Part shown: in pieces, positions 1-7,411 of the stretch
Layout of the letters: each line of letters opens with the position of its first letter
Position numbering within the stretch: position 1 is the first letter of the stretch
DNA from: Candidatus Omnitrophota bacterium
GTDB lineage: Bacteria; Omnitrophota; Gorgyraeia; Gorgyraeales; Gorgyraeaceae
NCBI GenBank assembly: GCA_013202925.1
Contig: JABMRA010000124.1
Location: 1-10,254 of the forward strand
Direction: 5' to 3'
Length of the DNA stretch: 10,254 bases
The notes under the pieces: generated by a model
Databases searched by the model: none
Seen by the model: only the letters and a program-made list of their open reading frames with translations
Told to the model about the DNA's origin: nothing
Made by a program: the position numbers and the translations under genes

Positions 1-1
1 C

Positions 2-673
2 GCCGAGCGGATCGCTGTTTCCGGCACAGGCCTTGTCACGATAGGTATAAAGCCGAGATACGCGTCCATCGGATACGGCTATATTGAGATCGGAAAGCGG
101 CTGACAGGTTATTACGCGGTAAAAAGATTTATTGAAAAACCTAAAAAGGAAAAGGCGGAAAGGTTTTACAGGCAGAAAAACTATGTCTGGAACAGCGGGA
201 TCTTTGTCTGGAAGACGAGTTCCATCCTGACCGCGCTAAAAAGGCACATGCCTGACATGTATTACGCGTTCAAGGACGTCGTGATATTCGAGGGCAGGAA
301 GGGATACTCAATAAAACTCGCCAGCGAATATTCCAGGCTCACGTCCATGTCCATAGATTACGGCGTCATGGAGCACGTGGCGAAAAACAAGACCCAGAAG
401 TTATTCTGCGTAAAGGCGGGATTTGACTGGGTGGACATAGGCTCGTGGTCCAGCGTGGACGAGATATACGACAAAGACGCAAGGGGCAATATCATTCTCT
501 CCAACAGCTCCCTGATAGACGTCACGAATTCCACCATAATAGGCGAACGCGACCACAAGATCGGCGTAATAGGCGCAAATGACCTGATAATAATCCAGAC
601 CAAATCCGGAACACTGGTCTGCAATAAAAACCGTGCCCAGGAAGTAAAAGACCTGGTCCGAAGCTTCAAGTGA
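2..673 (+). CDS. manC: Mannose-1-phosphate guanylyltransferase, C-terminal part (5' end outside window)
   Basis: This enzyme makes GDP-mannose from mannose-1-phosphate and GTP in the cytoplasm, feeding polysaccharide and glycan synthesis. The reading frame is open from base 2, so the start and the N-terminal nucleotide-binding motif lie upstream; 223 residues are visible. Family motifs seen are RFIEKP (the E-K-P sugar-nucleotide binding segment), VWNSGIFVWK just after it, and GFDWVDIGSWSS followed by a beta-rich tail, as in short single-domain ManC proteins. There is no fused phosphomannose isomerase domain: the protein ends soon after the tail at TGA 671-673. The stop overlaps the GTG start of ruvX. 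A phosphohexomutase that could supply mannose-1-phosphate lies four genes downstream. A different sugar-1-phosphate nucleotidyltransferase is possible, but the motif set fits mannose best. Confidence 0.85.
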   Translation, partial: AERIAVSGTGLVTIGIKPRYASIGYGYIEIGKRLTGYYAVKRFIEKPKKEKAERFYRQKNYVWNSGIFVWKTSSILTALKRHMPDMYYAFKDVVIFEGRKGYSIKLASEYSRLTSMSIDYGVMEHVAKNKTQKLFCVKAGFDWVDIGSWSSVDEIYDKDARGNIILSNSSLIDVTNSTIIGERDHKIGVIGANDLIIIQTKSGTLVCNKNRAQEVKDLVRSFK

Positions 674-1098
674 GAATACTGGCGCTTGATATCGGAGAGA
701 AACGTATAGGCCTTGCTGTTAGCGATGCCTTGAATATCACTGCCCAGGGCCTTGAGACATTAAGGCGGACGAGCGCGGAAGACACCCTGAAGAAGATCAG
801 GGCATTGATAAAAGAGTACGATGTTTCAAAGATAGTCATTGGCATGCCTTTTAACATGGACGGGACAGAAGGCCCTAGCGCGAGGGCAGCAGGGGAATTC
901 GCGGCTATTTTAAGAAAAGACACGGGCGTCACCGTAGAGATGGTTGACGAACGCCTAACGAGCGCGCAGGGCGAACGCATGCTTTTAGAGGCGGATATCT
1001 CGAGAAAAAAAAGAAAACGCGCTATTGATAAGATCGCGGCGCAACTGATCCTACAGACTTACCTGGAGTCGCATGTACAAAAAGATAGTTCTAGATAA
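670..1098 (+). CDS. ruvX: RuvX/YqgF family nuclease (pre-16S rRNA processing, Holliday-junction-resolvase fold)
   Basis: This is a small RNase H-fold protein of 142 residues, the usual size for the family. Members complete 5' maturation of 16S rRNA and were earlier described as putative Holliday junction resolvases. Motifs seen are RILALDIGEKRIGLA at the N-terminus with catalytic Asp7, VIGMPFNMDGTEG near residues 56-68, VDERLTS at 92-98, and the C-terminal AIDKIAAQLIL with Asp120. The start is GTG 670, which overlaps the preceding stop as GTGA; no clear Shine-Dalgarno is visible, so translational coupling is likely (inference). The N-terminus encoded from this GTG is the canonical one, and no in-frame ATG competes. 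The last 26 bases overlap the next gene. Confidence 0.92.
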   Translation: MRILALDIGEKRIGLAVSDALNITAQGLETLRRTSAEDTLKKIRALIKEYDVSKIVIGMPFNMDGTEGPSARAAGEFAAILRKDTGVTVEMVDERLTSAQGERMLLEADISRKKRKRAIDKIAAQLILQTYLESHVQKDSSR

Positions 1099-2344
1099 CG
1101 GTATCCGTGTAATACTGAACCCAATGCCCGCTATGGAGTCAGCTGCGATCGGGGTGTGGATCGCCGCAGGCTCGAGAAACGAGACCAAGCGTATTTCAGG
1201 CGCCTCACATTTTCTGGAGCATATGATCTTTAAAGGCACGCCCACCATGACCAGCCGCAGGATCAAGGAAGAGATAGAAGGCCGAGGCGGCTCCCTGAAC
1301 GGATTTACGTCCGAAGAGATGACGTGTTACCTTGCCAAGGTCAGTGCGCGCCACATAGATATCGCGCTCAGCGTCCTTTCCGAGATGGTCCTGCACGCGC
1401 ACCTGAACCAGAAAGAAGTGGAGCGCGAACGCACAGTCATAGTGCAAGAGATAAAGATGTACCATGACCTCCCGAATCACCACGTGCACGACATATTAAA
1501 TGCGCTCATGTGGCCGCGCCACCCATTGGGTTTTCCAGTTGCAGGGGACATCAGGTCCGTAAGGTCCATTACGCGGCATGACCTCATGGATTACAAGAAG
1601 ACGAATTATATACCGAAAAACATAGCGCTGGTCCTGTGTGGAAATCTGGATCAGGACAAGGTGATGCAGGGAATAAACAGGATCTTTCGCTTCAATGTAA
1701 AAAAGAAACCCGCGCCTTGCGCCGGGTTCAACAACGCGCAGTCTCAGCCTCAGATGAAAGTCCTGCGCAAGGACACCAAGCAGGCGCACATTTCAATGGG
1801 CCTGCATGCGTTCGGAAGGATGCACGAAGACAGGTATAAGCTGACCCTCCTGCACATTATCATGGGCGCGAATATGTCGTCCAGGCTTTTTGAAAACATA
1901 AGGGAAAAGAGGGGCCTTGCCTATGAGATCGGCACAGAGATAAAGAGATACAAAGGCACGGGGGCGTTTATTGTAAACGCAGGCACAGAGCACTCAAAGG
2001 CCAAAAAGGTCATCTCTCTTGCATTGAAGGAATTAAAAAAGGTCAGGGAATCGACCATCCCCGAGAAGGAATTAAAGAGGGCAAAGGAATATTTCAGGGT
2101 GCAGTTTTCATTGGCGCTCGAGAACACGATGGATCACATGTTGTGGCTCGGCGAGCGCGTAGTGGCATCAGGCCGGCTCCCTGAAAAGGACAAGATCATC
2201 AAAGAAGTAAACTCTGTATCTGCGCAGGACCTGCAGTGCGTGGCAAAAGATGTCTTCAGGGCAAAAAACCTGAACCTGGCCATGATCGGGCCCGTAAGGG
2301 ATAGAGAAAAAAAGGAGCTGGAAGAGGAACTGGGAGAATTGTGA
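1073..2344 (+). CDS. M16 family zinc metallopeptidase (insulinase / processing-peptidase-like)
   Basis: This is a 423-residue single-unit M16 peptidase of the type related to the mitochondrial processing peptidase beta subunit. The inverted zinc motif HFLEH is at residues 46-50 (His46 and His50 as ligands, Glu49 catalytic). Glu126 lies 76 residues after His50, which matches the third zinc ligand in this family. The C-terminal half carries the conserved substrate-binding segment EKRGLAYEIGT. No signal peptide is visible, so a cytoplasmic role is inferred. Start ATG 1073 lies inside the end of ruvX and is preceded by GGAG at 1065-1068; it gives the typical beginning YKKIVLDNGIRVI. All key residues are present, so it is probably active; the substrate cannot be told from sequence. 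The stop overlaps the GTG start of rpe. Confidence 0.92.
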   Translation: MYKKIVLDNGIRVILNPMPAMESAAIGVWIAAGSRNETKRISGASHFLEHMIFKGTPTMTSRRIKEEIEGRGGSLNGFTSEEMTCYLAKVSARHIDIALSVLSEMVLHAHLNQKEVERERTVIVQEIKMYHDLPNHHVHDILNALMWPRHPLGFPVAGDIRSVRSITRHDLMDYKKTNYIPKNIALVLCGNLDQDKVMQGINRIFRFNVKKKPAPCAGFNNAQSQPQMKVLRKDTKQAHISMGLHAFGRMHEDRYKLTLLHIIMGANMSSRLFENIREKRGLAYEIGTEIKRYKGTGAFIVNAGTEHSKAKKVISLALKELKKVRESTIPEKELKRAKEYFRVQFSLALENTMDHMLWLGERVVASGRLPEKDKIIKEVNSVSAQDLQCVAKDVFRAKNLNLAMIGPVRDREKKELEEELGEL

Positions 2345-3081
2345 TAAAGAGAAATATACTTGTTGCGCCGAGTATCCTATCGGCAGATTTTTCGAAATTA
2401 GGAGATGAAATAAAAAAGGTCGAGGCATCCGGAGCGGACATGATACACATCGACGTGATGGACGGGCGTTTTGTGCCAAACATCACTATCGGGCCCCTTG
2501 TCGTCGCGGCAGTAAAGAGATGCACACGATTGCCGCTGGATGTGCATCTGATGATCGAAGAGCCGCACAGATTTCTCAAGGGATTTGCAGATGCCGGCAG
2601 TGACATCATTACTATACATGCAGAGGCGTATTCTTCAGAAGACAGAAGACAGAAGTCAGAAGTCAGAAGACAGAGGTCAGAGGACAGAAGAGGAACCTCG
2701 AGGACTACAGATAAAATAGACGAGGAGCGCGTAAAAAAAGTGCTAGGCGAGATAAAAAAACTCGGTAAAAAGGCAGGCCTGTCCCTTAACCCTGATTCGC
2801 CCTTCTGCATACAGGGCGTGCTTGGCGAATGCGACATGGTCCTGATCATGTCAGTGCATCCCGGGTTCGGCGGCCAGGGGTTTATTAAAGAAGCCATGGC
2901 TAAAATAAAAGAGGTGAGGAAGGCATATTCCGGCGACATAGAGGTTGACGGCGGCATAAACGACAAAAATTGCGGCTCAGTCATAGACGCAGGCGCAAAT
3001 ATAATAGTGGCGGGGTCGTATTTCTTCAGCGCGAGCGACCCAAAAGCCGCGATAAAAAAACTGCGCGCCGCAAACACATAA
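2341..3081 (+). CDS. rpe: Ribulose-phosphate 3-epimerase with an in-frame repeat-derived insertion
   Basis: This is a TIM-barrel enzyme interconverting ribulose-5-phosphate and xylulose-5-phosphate in the pentose phosphate pathway. Motifs seen are APSILSADF near residues 9-17, the metal-binding HIDVMDG (His36, Asp38), DVHLMI (His69), MSVHPGFGGQG around residues 170-180, and VDGGI with Asp203. The start is GTG 2341, overlapping the previous stop, with GGGAG at 2332-2336. At 246 residues it is roughly 20-25 longer than usual. The excess lies at about residues 99-123, between the TIHAEA strand and the KAGLSLNP strand, where a charged segment reading SEDRRQK, SEVRRQR, SEDRRGT is encoded by a 7-bp tandem repeat. 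All catalytic residues lie outside the insertion, so activity is probably kept (inference). Confidence 0.95.
   Translation: MIKRNILVAPSILSADFSKLGDEIKKVEASGADMIHIDVMDGRFVPNITIGPLVVAAVKRCTRLPLDVHLMIEEPHRFLKGFADAGSDIITIHAEAYSSEDRRQKSEVRRQRSEDRRGTSRTTDKIDEERVKKVLGEIKKLGKKAGLSLNPDSPFCIQGVLGECDMVLIMSVHPGFGGQGFIKEAMAKIKEVRKAYSGDIEVDGGINDKNCGSVIDAGANIIVAGSYFFSASDPKAAIKKLRAANT
2636..2691 (+). repeat. Eight tandem copies of a 7-bp unit, CAGARGW, inside rpe
   Basis: Eight consecutive heptamers run without a break: CAGAAGA, CAGAAGA, CAGAAGT, CAGAAGT, CAGAAGA, CAGAGGT, CAGAGGA, CAGAAGA. Three units make 21 bp, so the translation repeats every seven residues. The array length plus flanks keeps the rpe frame open. 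Dispersed heptanucleotide tandem repeats are known from cyanobacteria (the STRR class); similar arrays in this lineage are my recollection, not something checked here. Confidence 0.95.
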
Positions 3082-3103
3082 ACAAAGTAGAAAGGGCAGG
3101 AAC

Positions 3104-4504
3104 ATGGCAATAAAATTCGGCACCGACGGGTGGAGGGCGATAATATCAGAGGATTTTACATTTGAGAATGTGCGGGTTGTGTCCCAGGCGGTCGCGGACC
3201 ATTTCAAAGGCAAAGGCGTCACGTTTGCCGTTGGCTACGACTGGAGGTTCCTGTCTGAAAAATACGCGGAGTTGGTAAGCGAGGTCCTGGCGGCAAACGA
3301 CATCAAGGTCCTGCTTTCGGATAAGGCAATCCCGACGCCGCTCGTAAGCCTGGCAATAAAAAACCAGAAACTTTCCGGCGGCATAATGATAACAGCCAGT
3401 CATAACCCGCCTGCGTATAATGGCATTAAAATAAAGGCGTCTTATGCCAGCTCCGCGGACGAAAAGATCACGAAATCCGTAGAATCCCTCCTGGGCAAAA
3501 ATAAAGTCAAGAGCATTTCTTTGGAAGAGGGTATCGCCTCAGGCAGCATAGAGACCGTTGATCTAAGGCCCGGCTATATGAGATTCATAAGGTCATACAT
3601 AGATCTGGACCTGCTGAAAAAATCAAAACTCAACGTGCTGGTGGACTGCATGTACGGCGTGGGCGACGGGTACATAAAAGAGATCCTGGGCGATACGGGT
3701 ATTAAGATCACCGAGATGCGCGCAGGCCGCGACCCGCTATTCGGCGGCATAAGCCCGGAGCCGATCCCGAAAAATCTTGGGCCGGTTTTTCAGGAGATGA
3801 AAAACAAGGATTACGATATCGCGATAGTAAACGACGGTGATGCGGACAGGATATGCGCTGTCATGCCCGGCGGCGGGTACTTAAGCGCTGGCCAGATAAT
3901 GGCGCTTTTGCTTTTACATTTTGTAGAGGACAGAAAATGGAAGGGCTCAGTGGTCAAGACTGTCTCAAACACCACGCTCATAGAGCGCATTGCGAAAAAA
4001 TATGCCCTTAAGCTGCACGAGACGCCCGTGGGATTCAAATACATATGCCGGATCATGCTGGACGAGGATGTGCTTATTGGCGGAGAAGAATCAGGCGGCA
4101 TAGGTGTAAAGAATTACATGCCGGAGAGGGATGGTATGCTCCTGGGGATACTGCTTGTGGAGATGATGGCGCACAGGAAAAAGGGCATACTGGCCATAAT
4201 GGATGACGTGGAAAAGGAATACGGCAGATTCTGCTACGCAAGGATAGACATGGAATATCCGGATGACAAGAAGAAAAAACTTATGGAACTTCTCAGGACC
4301 AGCCCTCCCAAAAAGATCCTGCAAAAGCCGGTAAAGGAGACCAAGGCCTACGACGGTTTTAAATTCATACTGGAAGACGGCAGCTGGCTTATCATGAGGC
4401 TTTCCGGCACTGAGCCAATACTCAGGGTCTACGCAGAGGCATCGAGCGACGCGGAGGCCCGGCAATACCTGGAGTTTGGAAAAAACATCGCCCTCAAAAT
4501 CTAA
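3104..4504 (+). CDS. Alpha-D-phosphohexomutase (phosphoglucomutase/phosphomannomutase family)
   Basis: This enzyme moves phosphate between the 6 and 1 positions of a hexose through a phosphoserine. The 466 residues contain all four family signatures in order: FGTDGWR at 5-11, the catalytic serine loop TASHNP with Ser99, the Mg-binding DGDADR at 244-249, the sugar-specificity loop GGEESGG at 326-332, and the phosphate-binding RLSGTEP at 432-438. FGTDGWR rather than FGTDGIRG argues against phosphoglucosamine mutase GlmM. Sharing an operon with the mannose-1-phosphate guanylyltransferase suggests mannose-6-phosphate as substrate, but glucose activity cannot be excluded, so no symbol is given. 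Start ATG 3104 follows AAAGGG at 3091-3096, 22 bp after rpe. Confidence 0.92.
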   Translation: MAIKFGTDGWRAIISEDFTFENVRVVSQAVADHFKGKGVTFAVGYDWRFLSEKYAELVSEVLAANDIKVLLSDKAIPTPLVSLAIKNQKLSGGIMITASHNPPAYNGIKIKASYASSADEKITKSVESLLGKNKVKSISLEEGIASGSIETVDLRPGYMRFIRSYIDLDLLKKSKLNVLVDCMYGVGDGYIKEILGDTGIKITEMRAGRDPLFGGISPEPIPKNLGPVFQEMKNKDYDIAIVNDGDADRICAVMPGGGYLSAGQIMALLLLHFVEDRKWKGSVVKTVSNTTLIERIAKKYALKLHETPVGFKYICRIMLDEDVLIGGEESGGIGVKNYMPERDGMLLGILLVEMMAHRKKGILAIMDDVEKEYGRFCYARIDMEYPDDKKKKLMELLRTSPPKKILQKPVKETKAYDGFKFILEDGSWLIMRLSGTEPILRVYAEASSDAEARQYLEFGKNIALKI

Positions 4505-4519
4505 AATGCTTGACATGGC

Positions 4520-6319
4520 ATGATTATGGACAACGCAAAGATCAGGAATTTTTGTATAATCGCTCATATAGATCACGGGAAGTCCACGCTTGCTGACCGG
4601 CTACTGCAGTTCACGCATACAATAGACAACAGGCGGTTCAGGGAGCAGATCCTCGACGACATGGACCTTGAGAGGGAGCGCGGCATAACGATCAAGGCAA
4701 GTGCGGTGCGCATGTCCTACAAGGCAAAGGACGCGAGCGTGTATGAACTCAACCTCATAGACACGCCAGGCCACGTGGATTTTAGTTACGAGGTCTGTAA
4801 GTCGCTCTCTGCGTGCGAAGGCGCGGTGCTTCTGGTGGACGCGGCCCAGGGCGTGGAGGCGCAGACAGTGGCAAACCTCCAGCATGCGCTTGAAAAAAAA
4901 CTGACGATCATCCCTGTGGTCAATAAAATAGACCTGCAGAATGCCGAGCCGGAAAGAGTAAGGGAAGAGGTCAGGGCGATATTGAAACTGGAAGAGGATT
5001 CCGTGATCATGGCAAGCGCAAAGGAAGGCATAGGCACAGAAGACATCCTGGAGAGGATAGTAAGGGAAGTACCGCCGCCGCAAGGAAGCAATGACCAGCC
5101 GCTTCAGGCATTGATATTCGATTCAATGTATGACATCTACAAGGGTGTGATCGTCTATATAAGGGTCATGAACGGATGCGTGCGAAAAGGCATGCAGATA
5201 GTCATGATGTCGTCCTCCAAAAAATACGACGTGCAGGAAGTGGGGGTCTTCAGGCCGGCAATGGATCCAGTGGACGCGCTTTTCTGCGGCGAGGTCGGCT
5301 ACATCACCTGCCAGATCAAAGAGGCCAGTGATGTGACTGACGGCGACACTGTTGCCGACGCGAAACAACCGGCAAAAAAACCGCTGCAGGGCTACAGACA
5401 CCTGAAGCCAATGGTGTTCTGCGGCGTCTACCCGGTGAACGCAAAGGACTTTGACGCATTAAAGGGAGCTGTTGATAAATTAAAATTGAGCGACGCGTCT
5501 TTTGTATACGAGGTCGAGAGTTCGCAGTCGCTCGGCTTTGGCTACAGGTGCGGTTTTCTGGGGCTCCTGCACATGGAGATAGTGCAGGAACGGCTGGAGA
5601 GGGAATACGGACTCAACCTGGTCCTTACGACGCCAAGTGTTGTGCACAGGGTCAAAGACACAAAAGGCAACGACATAGAAGTGGACAATCCCGGTAAACT
5701 CCCTGACCCGCAGTACATAAGCGAGATGTCAGAGCCGTACGCGATCGCATACATCATGATACCGCAGGATGCGTTGAGCATGGTCATTGATTTCTGCAAG
5801 ACAAAGCGCGGGGAGTACAAGTCCACGGAATATATTTCGCAAAGTAAAATAAAATTGATCTTTGAAATGCCTTTGTCCGAGATCATAGTGGATTTTTATG
5901 ATAAGATAAAATCAATGACCAAGGGTTACGGGTCCCTGGATTATGAAATAACGGACTACAGGGTCAGCGACCTCGTAAAACTGGACATATTGATAAACGG
6001 CCAGCCGTGCGAGGCGCTTTCCTCGATCGCGCACAGGGAAAAGGCGCAGTTCAAAGGCAGGGCGCTTGCCGAGAAATTGAAGGAACTGATCCCGCGCCAG
6101 CTATTCGAGGTGATCATACAGGCAGCCATAGGTTCGAAGATACTGGCCAGGACGCGGGTAGGACCGCTTTCCAAAAACGTGACAGGCAAGTGCTACGGCG
6201 GAGACATTACCAGAAAACGCAAACTCTGGAAAAAACAAAAAGAAGGAAAGAAGCGCCTGAAACAGTTTGGCAGTGTGCAGATCCCCCAGGAGGCGTTCCT
6301 GGCAGCGCTGAAGATATAG
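4520..6319 (+). CDS. lepA: Elongation factor 4 (LepA), ribosome-associated GTPase
   Basis: LepA is a translational GTPase that acts on the ribosome, with reported roles in back-translocation and 30S biogenesis. At 599 residues it is full length. GTPase motifs are AHIDHGKST at 15-23, RGITIK at 54-59, DTPGH at 81-85, NKID at 135-138 and SAK near 166-168. The LepA-specific C-terminal domain is clear at residues 552-599 (KNVTGKCYGGDITRKRK, ending QIPQEAFLAALKI), separating it from EF-G and TypA. The start is ATG 4520 or ATG 4526; the second gives the more usual short N-terminus before IRNF. Neither has a visible Shine-Dalgarno. A five-codon ORF (4506-4523, MLDMA) ends across ATG 4520. lepB follows, the arrangement also known in Escherichia coli. 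The TAG stop is the first three bases of a heptamer repeat. Confidence 0.97.
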   Translation: MIMDNAKIRNFCIIAHIDHGKSTLADRLLQFTHTIDNRRFREQILDDMDLERERGITIKASAVRMSYKAKDASVYELNLIDTPGHVDFSYEVCKSLSACEGAVLLVDAAQGVEAQTVANLQHALEKKLTIIPVVNKIDLQNAEPERVREEVRAILKLEEDSVIMASAKEGIGTEDILERIVREVPPPQGSNDQPLQALIFDSMYDIYKGVIVYIRVMNGCVRKGMQIVMMSSSKKYDVQEVGVFRPAMDPVDALFCGEVGYITCQIKEASDVTDGDTVADAKQPAKKPLQGYRHLKPMVFCGVYPVNAKDFDALKGAVDKLKLSDASFVYEVESSQSLGFGYRCGFLGLLHMEIVQERLEREYGLNLVLTTPSVVHRVKDTKGNDIEVDNPGKLPDPQYISEMSEPYAIAYIMIPQDALSMVIDFCKTKRGEYKSTEYISQSKIKLIFEMPLSEIIVDFYDKIKSMTKGYGSLDYEITDYRVSDLVKLDILINGQPCEALSSIAHREKAQFKGRALAEKLKELIPRQLFEVIIQAAIGSKILARTRVGPLSKNVTGKCYGGDITRKRKLWKKQKEGKKRLKQFGSVQIPQEAFLAALKI

Positions 6320-6347
6320 CGAATAGCGTTTAGCGTATAGCGTATAG
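6317..6347 (+). repeat. Four tandem copies of a 7-bp unit, TAGCGWW, between lepA and lepB
   Basis: The copies are TAGCGAA, TAGCGTT, TAGCGTA and TAGCGTA, followed by a partial TAG at 6345-6347. The first TAG is the stop codon of lepA, and the array fills most of the 41-bp gap before lepB. The unit differs from the CAGARGW repeat in rpe but has the same 7-bp period. Confidence 0.9.
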
Positions 6348-6360
6348 AAAGGGAATACAA

Positions 6361-6903
6361 ATGAATAAGAGGATGCGCTGGTTTATAAAGGAATGGGTCG
6401 AGCCGGTAATAATAGCCGTAATACTGGCATTGATAATAAGGACCTTTATCGTGCAGGCCTTTAAGATACCGACCGGCTCCATGAGGCCGACCCTGATCGA
6501 AGGCGACAGGATACTGGTCAATAAATTTATCTATAAATTCAAAGAGCCAAAAAGAGGCGACGTGATCGTCTTTGTGTCTCCGGAAGACAAGAAAAAGGAT
6601 TTTATAAAACGCCTGGTGGGCCTGCCGGGTGAAAAGGTCGAGATAGCAAACGGCACCATCCTTGTAAATGACAGGGCCTTATCCGAGGACCTTGTAATGA
6701 GGGAGAGGTATTATTACAATAGAGGGGATTTTGGCGTAAAGGGCGAGGCCGTGGAGGTGCCTGAGGACGCGCTATATGCGCTGGGCGACAACAGTATCTC
6801 GAGCCGCGACAGCCGGTACTGGGGATTTCTTCCAAAGAAATACCTGATAGGAAAGGCGTTTCTGATCTATTGGCCCCCGACCCGCATCCGCATGGTGAAA
6901 TAA
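6361..6903 (+). CDS. lepB: Signal peptidase I
   Basis: This membrane-bound Ser-Lys protease removes signal peptides from exported proteins. It has 180 residues, typical of short one-anchor forms. One membrane helix spans about residues 13-34 (VEPVIIAVILALIIRTFIV). It is followed by box B, IPTGSMRPTL with nucleophile Ser40, box D, IKRLVGLPGE with general base Lys83, and box E, LGDNS...SRDSRYWG at about 141-155. The catalytic domain lies outside the cytoplasmic membrane. Start ATG 6361 is preceded by AAAGGGA at 6348-6354. It follows lepA by 41 bp and probably shares its transcript. All catalytic residues are present. Confidence 0.96.
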   Translation: MNKRMRWFIKEWVEPVIIAVILALIIRTFIVQAFKIPTGSMRPTLIEGDRILVNKFIYKFKEPKRGDVIVFVSPEDKKKDFIKRLVGLPGEKVEIANGTILVNDRALSEDLVMRERYYYNRGDFGVKGEAVEVPEDALYALGDNSISSRDSRYWGFLPKKYLIGKAFLIYWPPTRIRMVK

Positions 6904-6937
6904 GTTTGCGGCTTTATTGTCGTCGACAAAACAGGAC

Positions 6938-6980
6938 TTGTTTTATGCCTTAGGCGTGGTATAATATTCACTGGGAGGTG
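6938..6980 (+). promoter_or_regulatory. Extended -10 promoter and ribosome binding site for the small lipoprotein gene
   Basis: A perfect TATAAT at 6960-6965 is preceded by TGG, giving an extended -10 element. The -35 region is weak (TTGTTT at 6938-6943, spacing 16). GGGAGGTG at 6973-6980 is a strong Shine-Dalgarno just ahead of ATG 6985, so the mRNA leader would be only about a dozen bases. A weak 6-bp AT-rich inverted repeat (6928-6933 with 6939-6944) overlaps the -35 region and could be an operator; that part is speculative. Confidence 0.7.
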
Positions 6981-6984
6981 GGAA

Positions 6985-7287
6985 ATGCGAAGACATGCAG
7001 TACTGGTATTATTGATTTTGTTGATATTTACTGTTGGGTGCACAGGCACGCAGAAGGGCGCTGGCGTAGGCACGCTGATAGGCGCGGGCGCAGGAGCCAT
7101 CATAGGGCACCAGTCCGGCAACACAGCTGAAGGCGCGCTTATAGGCGGCGCAGTAGGAGCAGCAGGAGGGGCGCTGGTGGGGGATTCGATGATGACAAAG
7201 TTCTGCCCTGAATGCGGAGCGGATTTCGGCTCGGGTGTACAGTATTGCCCGAACTGCGGCGTTGAGCTAAAGGTAAAACAGAAATAA
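6985..7287 (+). CDS. Glycine-zipper lipoprotein with C-terminal zinc ribbon
   Basis: This is a 100-residue protein of unknown function in three parts. Residues 1-19 are a signal peptide with an RR start, a hydrophobic core and TVGC, a plausible though imperfect lipobox with Cys19 as the lipidated residue. Residues 25-66 are a glycine zipper with small residues in GxxxG spacing (GVGTLIGAGAGAIIG, then GALIGGAVGAAGGALVG), as in outer-membrane glycine-zipper (SlyB/YmgG-like) lipoproteins. Residues 74-92 are a rubredoxin-like zinc ribbon, CPEC...CPNCG, with Cys74, 77, 88 and 91. Zinc ribbons of this kind are normally cytoplasmic, so finding one on an exported protein is odd. The gene has its own promoter and terminator. 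If the signal is not cleaved, it could instead be an inner-membrane protein with the ribbon on either side. Confidence 0.88.
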   Translation: MRRHAVLVLLILLIFTVGCTGTQKGAGVGTLIGAGAGAIIGHQSGNTAEGALIGGAVGAAGGALVGDSMMTKFCPECGADFGSGVQYCPNCGVELKVKQK

Positions 7288-7311
7288 CGCAGACAGCGAA
7301 TATACACGATC

Positions 7312-7349
7312 AACAAAAAAGGCCTCACAGGATAGAGGCCTTTTTTGTT
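7312..7349 (+). terminator. Intrinsic (rho-independent) terminator
   Basis: A perfect 15-bp stem pairs 7312-7326 with 7335-7349 around an 8-base loop. The core is GGCCTC/GAGGCC, with an A-run before it and a T-run after it, so it could act in both directions. It closes the lipoprotein unit 24 bases after its stop and insulates the acs cluster. Confidence 0.95.
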
Positions 7350-7372
7350 TCCCCCAGCTCCACCTATTTTTG

Positions 7373-7401
7373 TTGACCGTCCCGCCTTAACGTGTTAAAA
7401 T
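7373..7401 (+). promoter_or_regulatory. Sigma-70-type promoter of the acs cluster
   Basis: TTGACC at 7373-7378 (5 of 6 consensus) and TAAAAT at 7396-7401 (5 of 6) are separated by 17 bp, the optimal spacing, and the -10 is extended by TGT at 7393-7395. Transcription should begin near 7407-7409, only a few bases before ATG 7412. Confidence 0.75.
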
Positions 7402-7411
7402 CCTATTTATT

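Noticed and set aside
2636..2691. CRISPR-like or coiled-coil array
   Set aside because: The units are contiguous 7-mers with no spacers, and the encoded segment is about 20 residues of charged sequence without hydrophobic heptad positions.
2256..3110. A 284-codon open frame on the - strand opposite rpe
   Set aside because: It is antisense to a clear rpe gene with all catalytic motifs; its translation shows no recognisable domain and its length comes from codon bias of the real gene.
4510..4560. TTGACA at 4510-4515 and TATAAT at 4555-4560 as a promoter
   Set aside because: The spacing is 39 bp, far from the 16-18 bp needed, and the -10 lies inside the lepA coding sequence.
6928..6944. Terminator after lepB
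   Set aside because: The stem is only 6 bp with one G-C pair, and the T-run is part of the stem; it is too weak to call, though it may matter as an operator.
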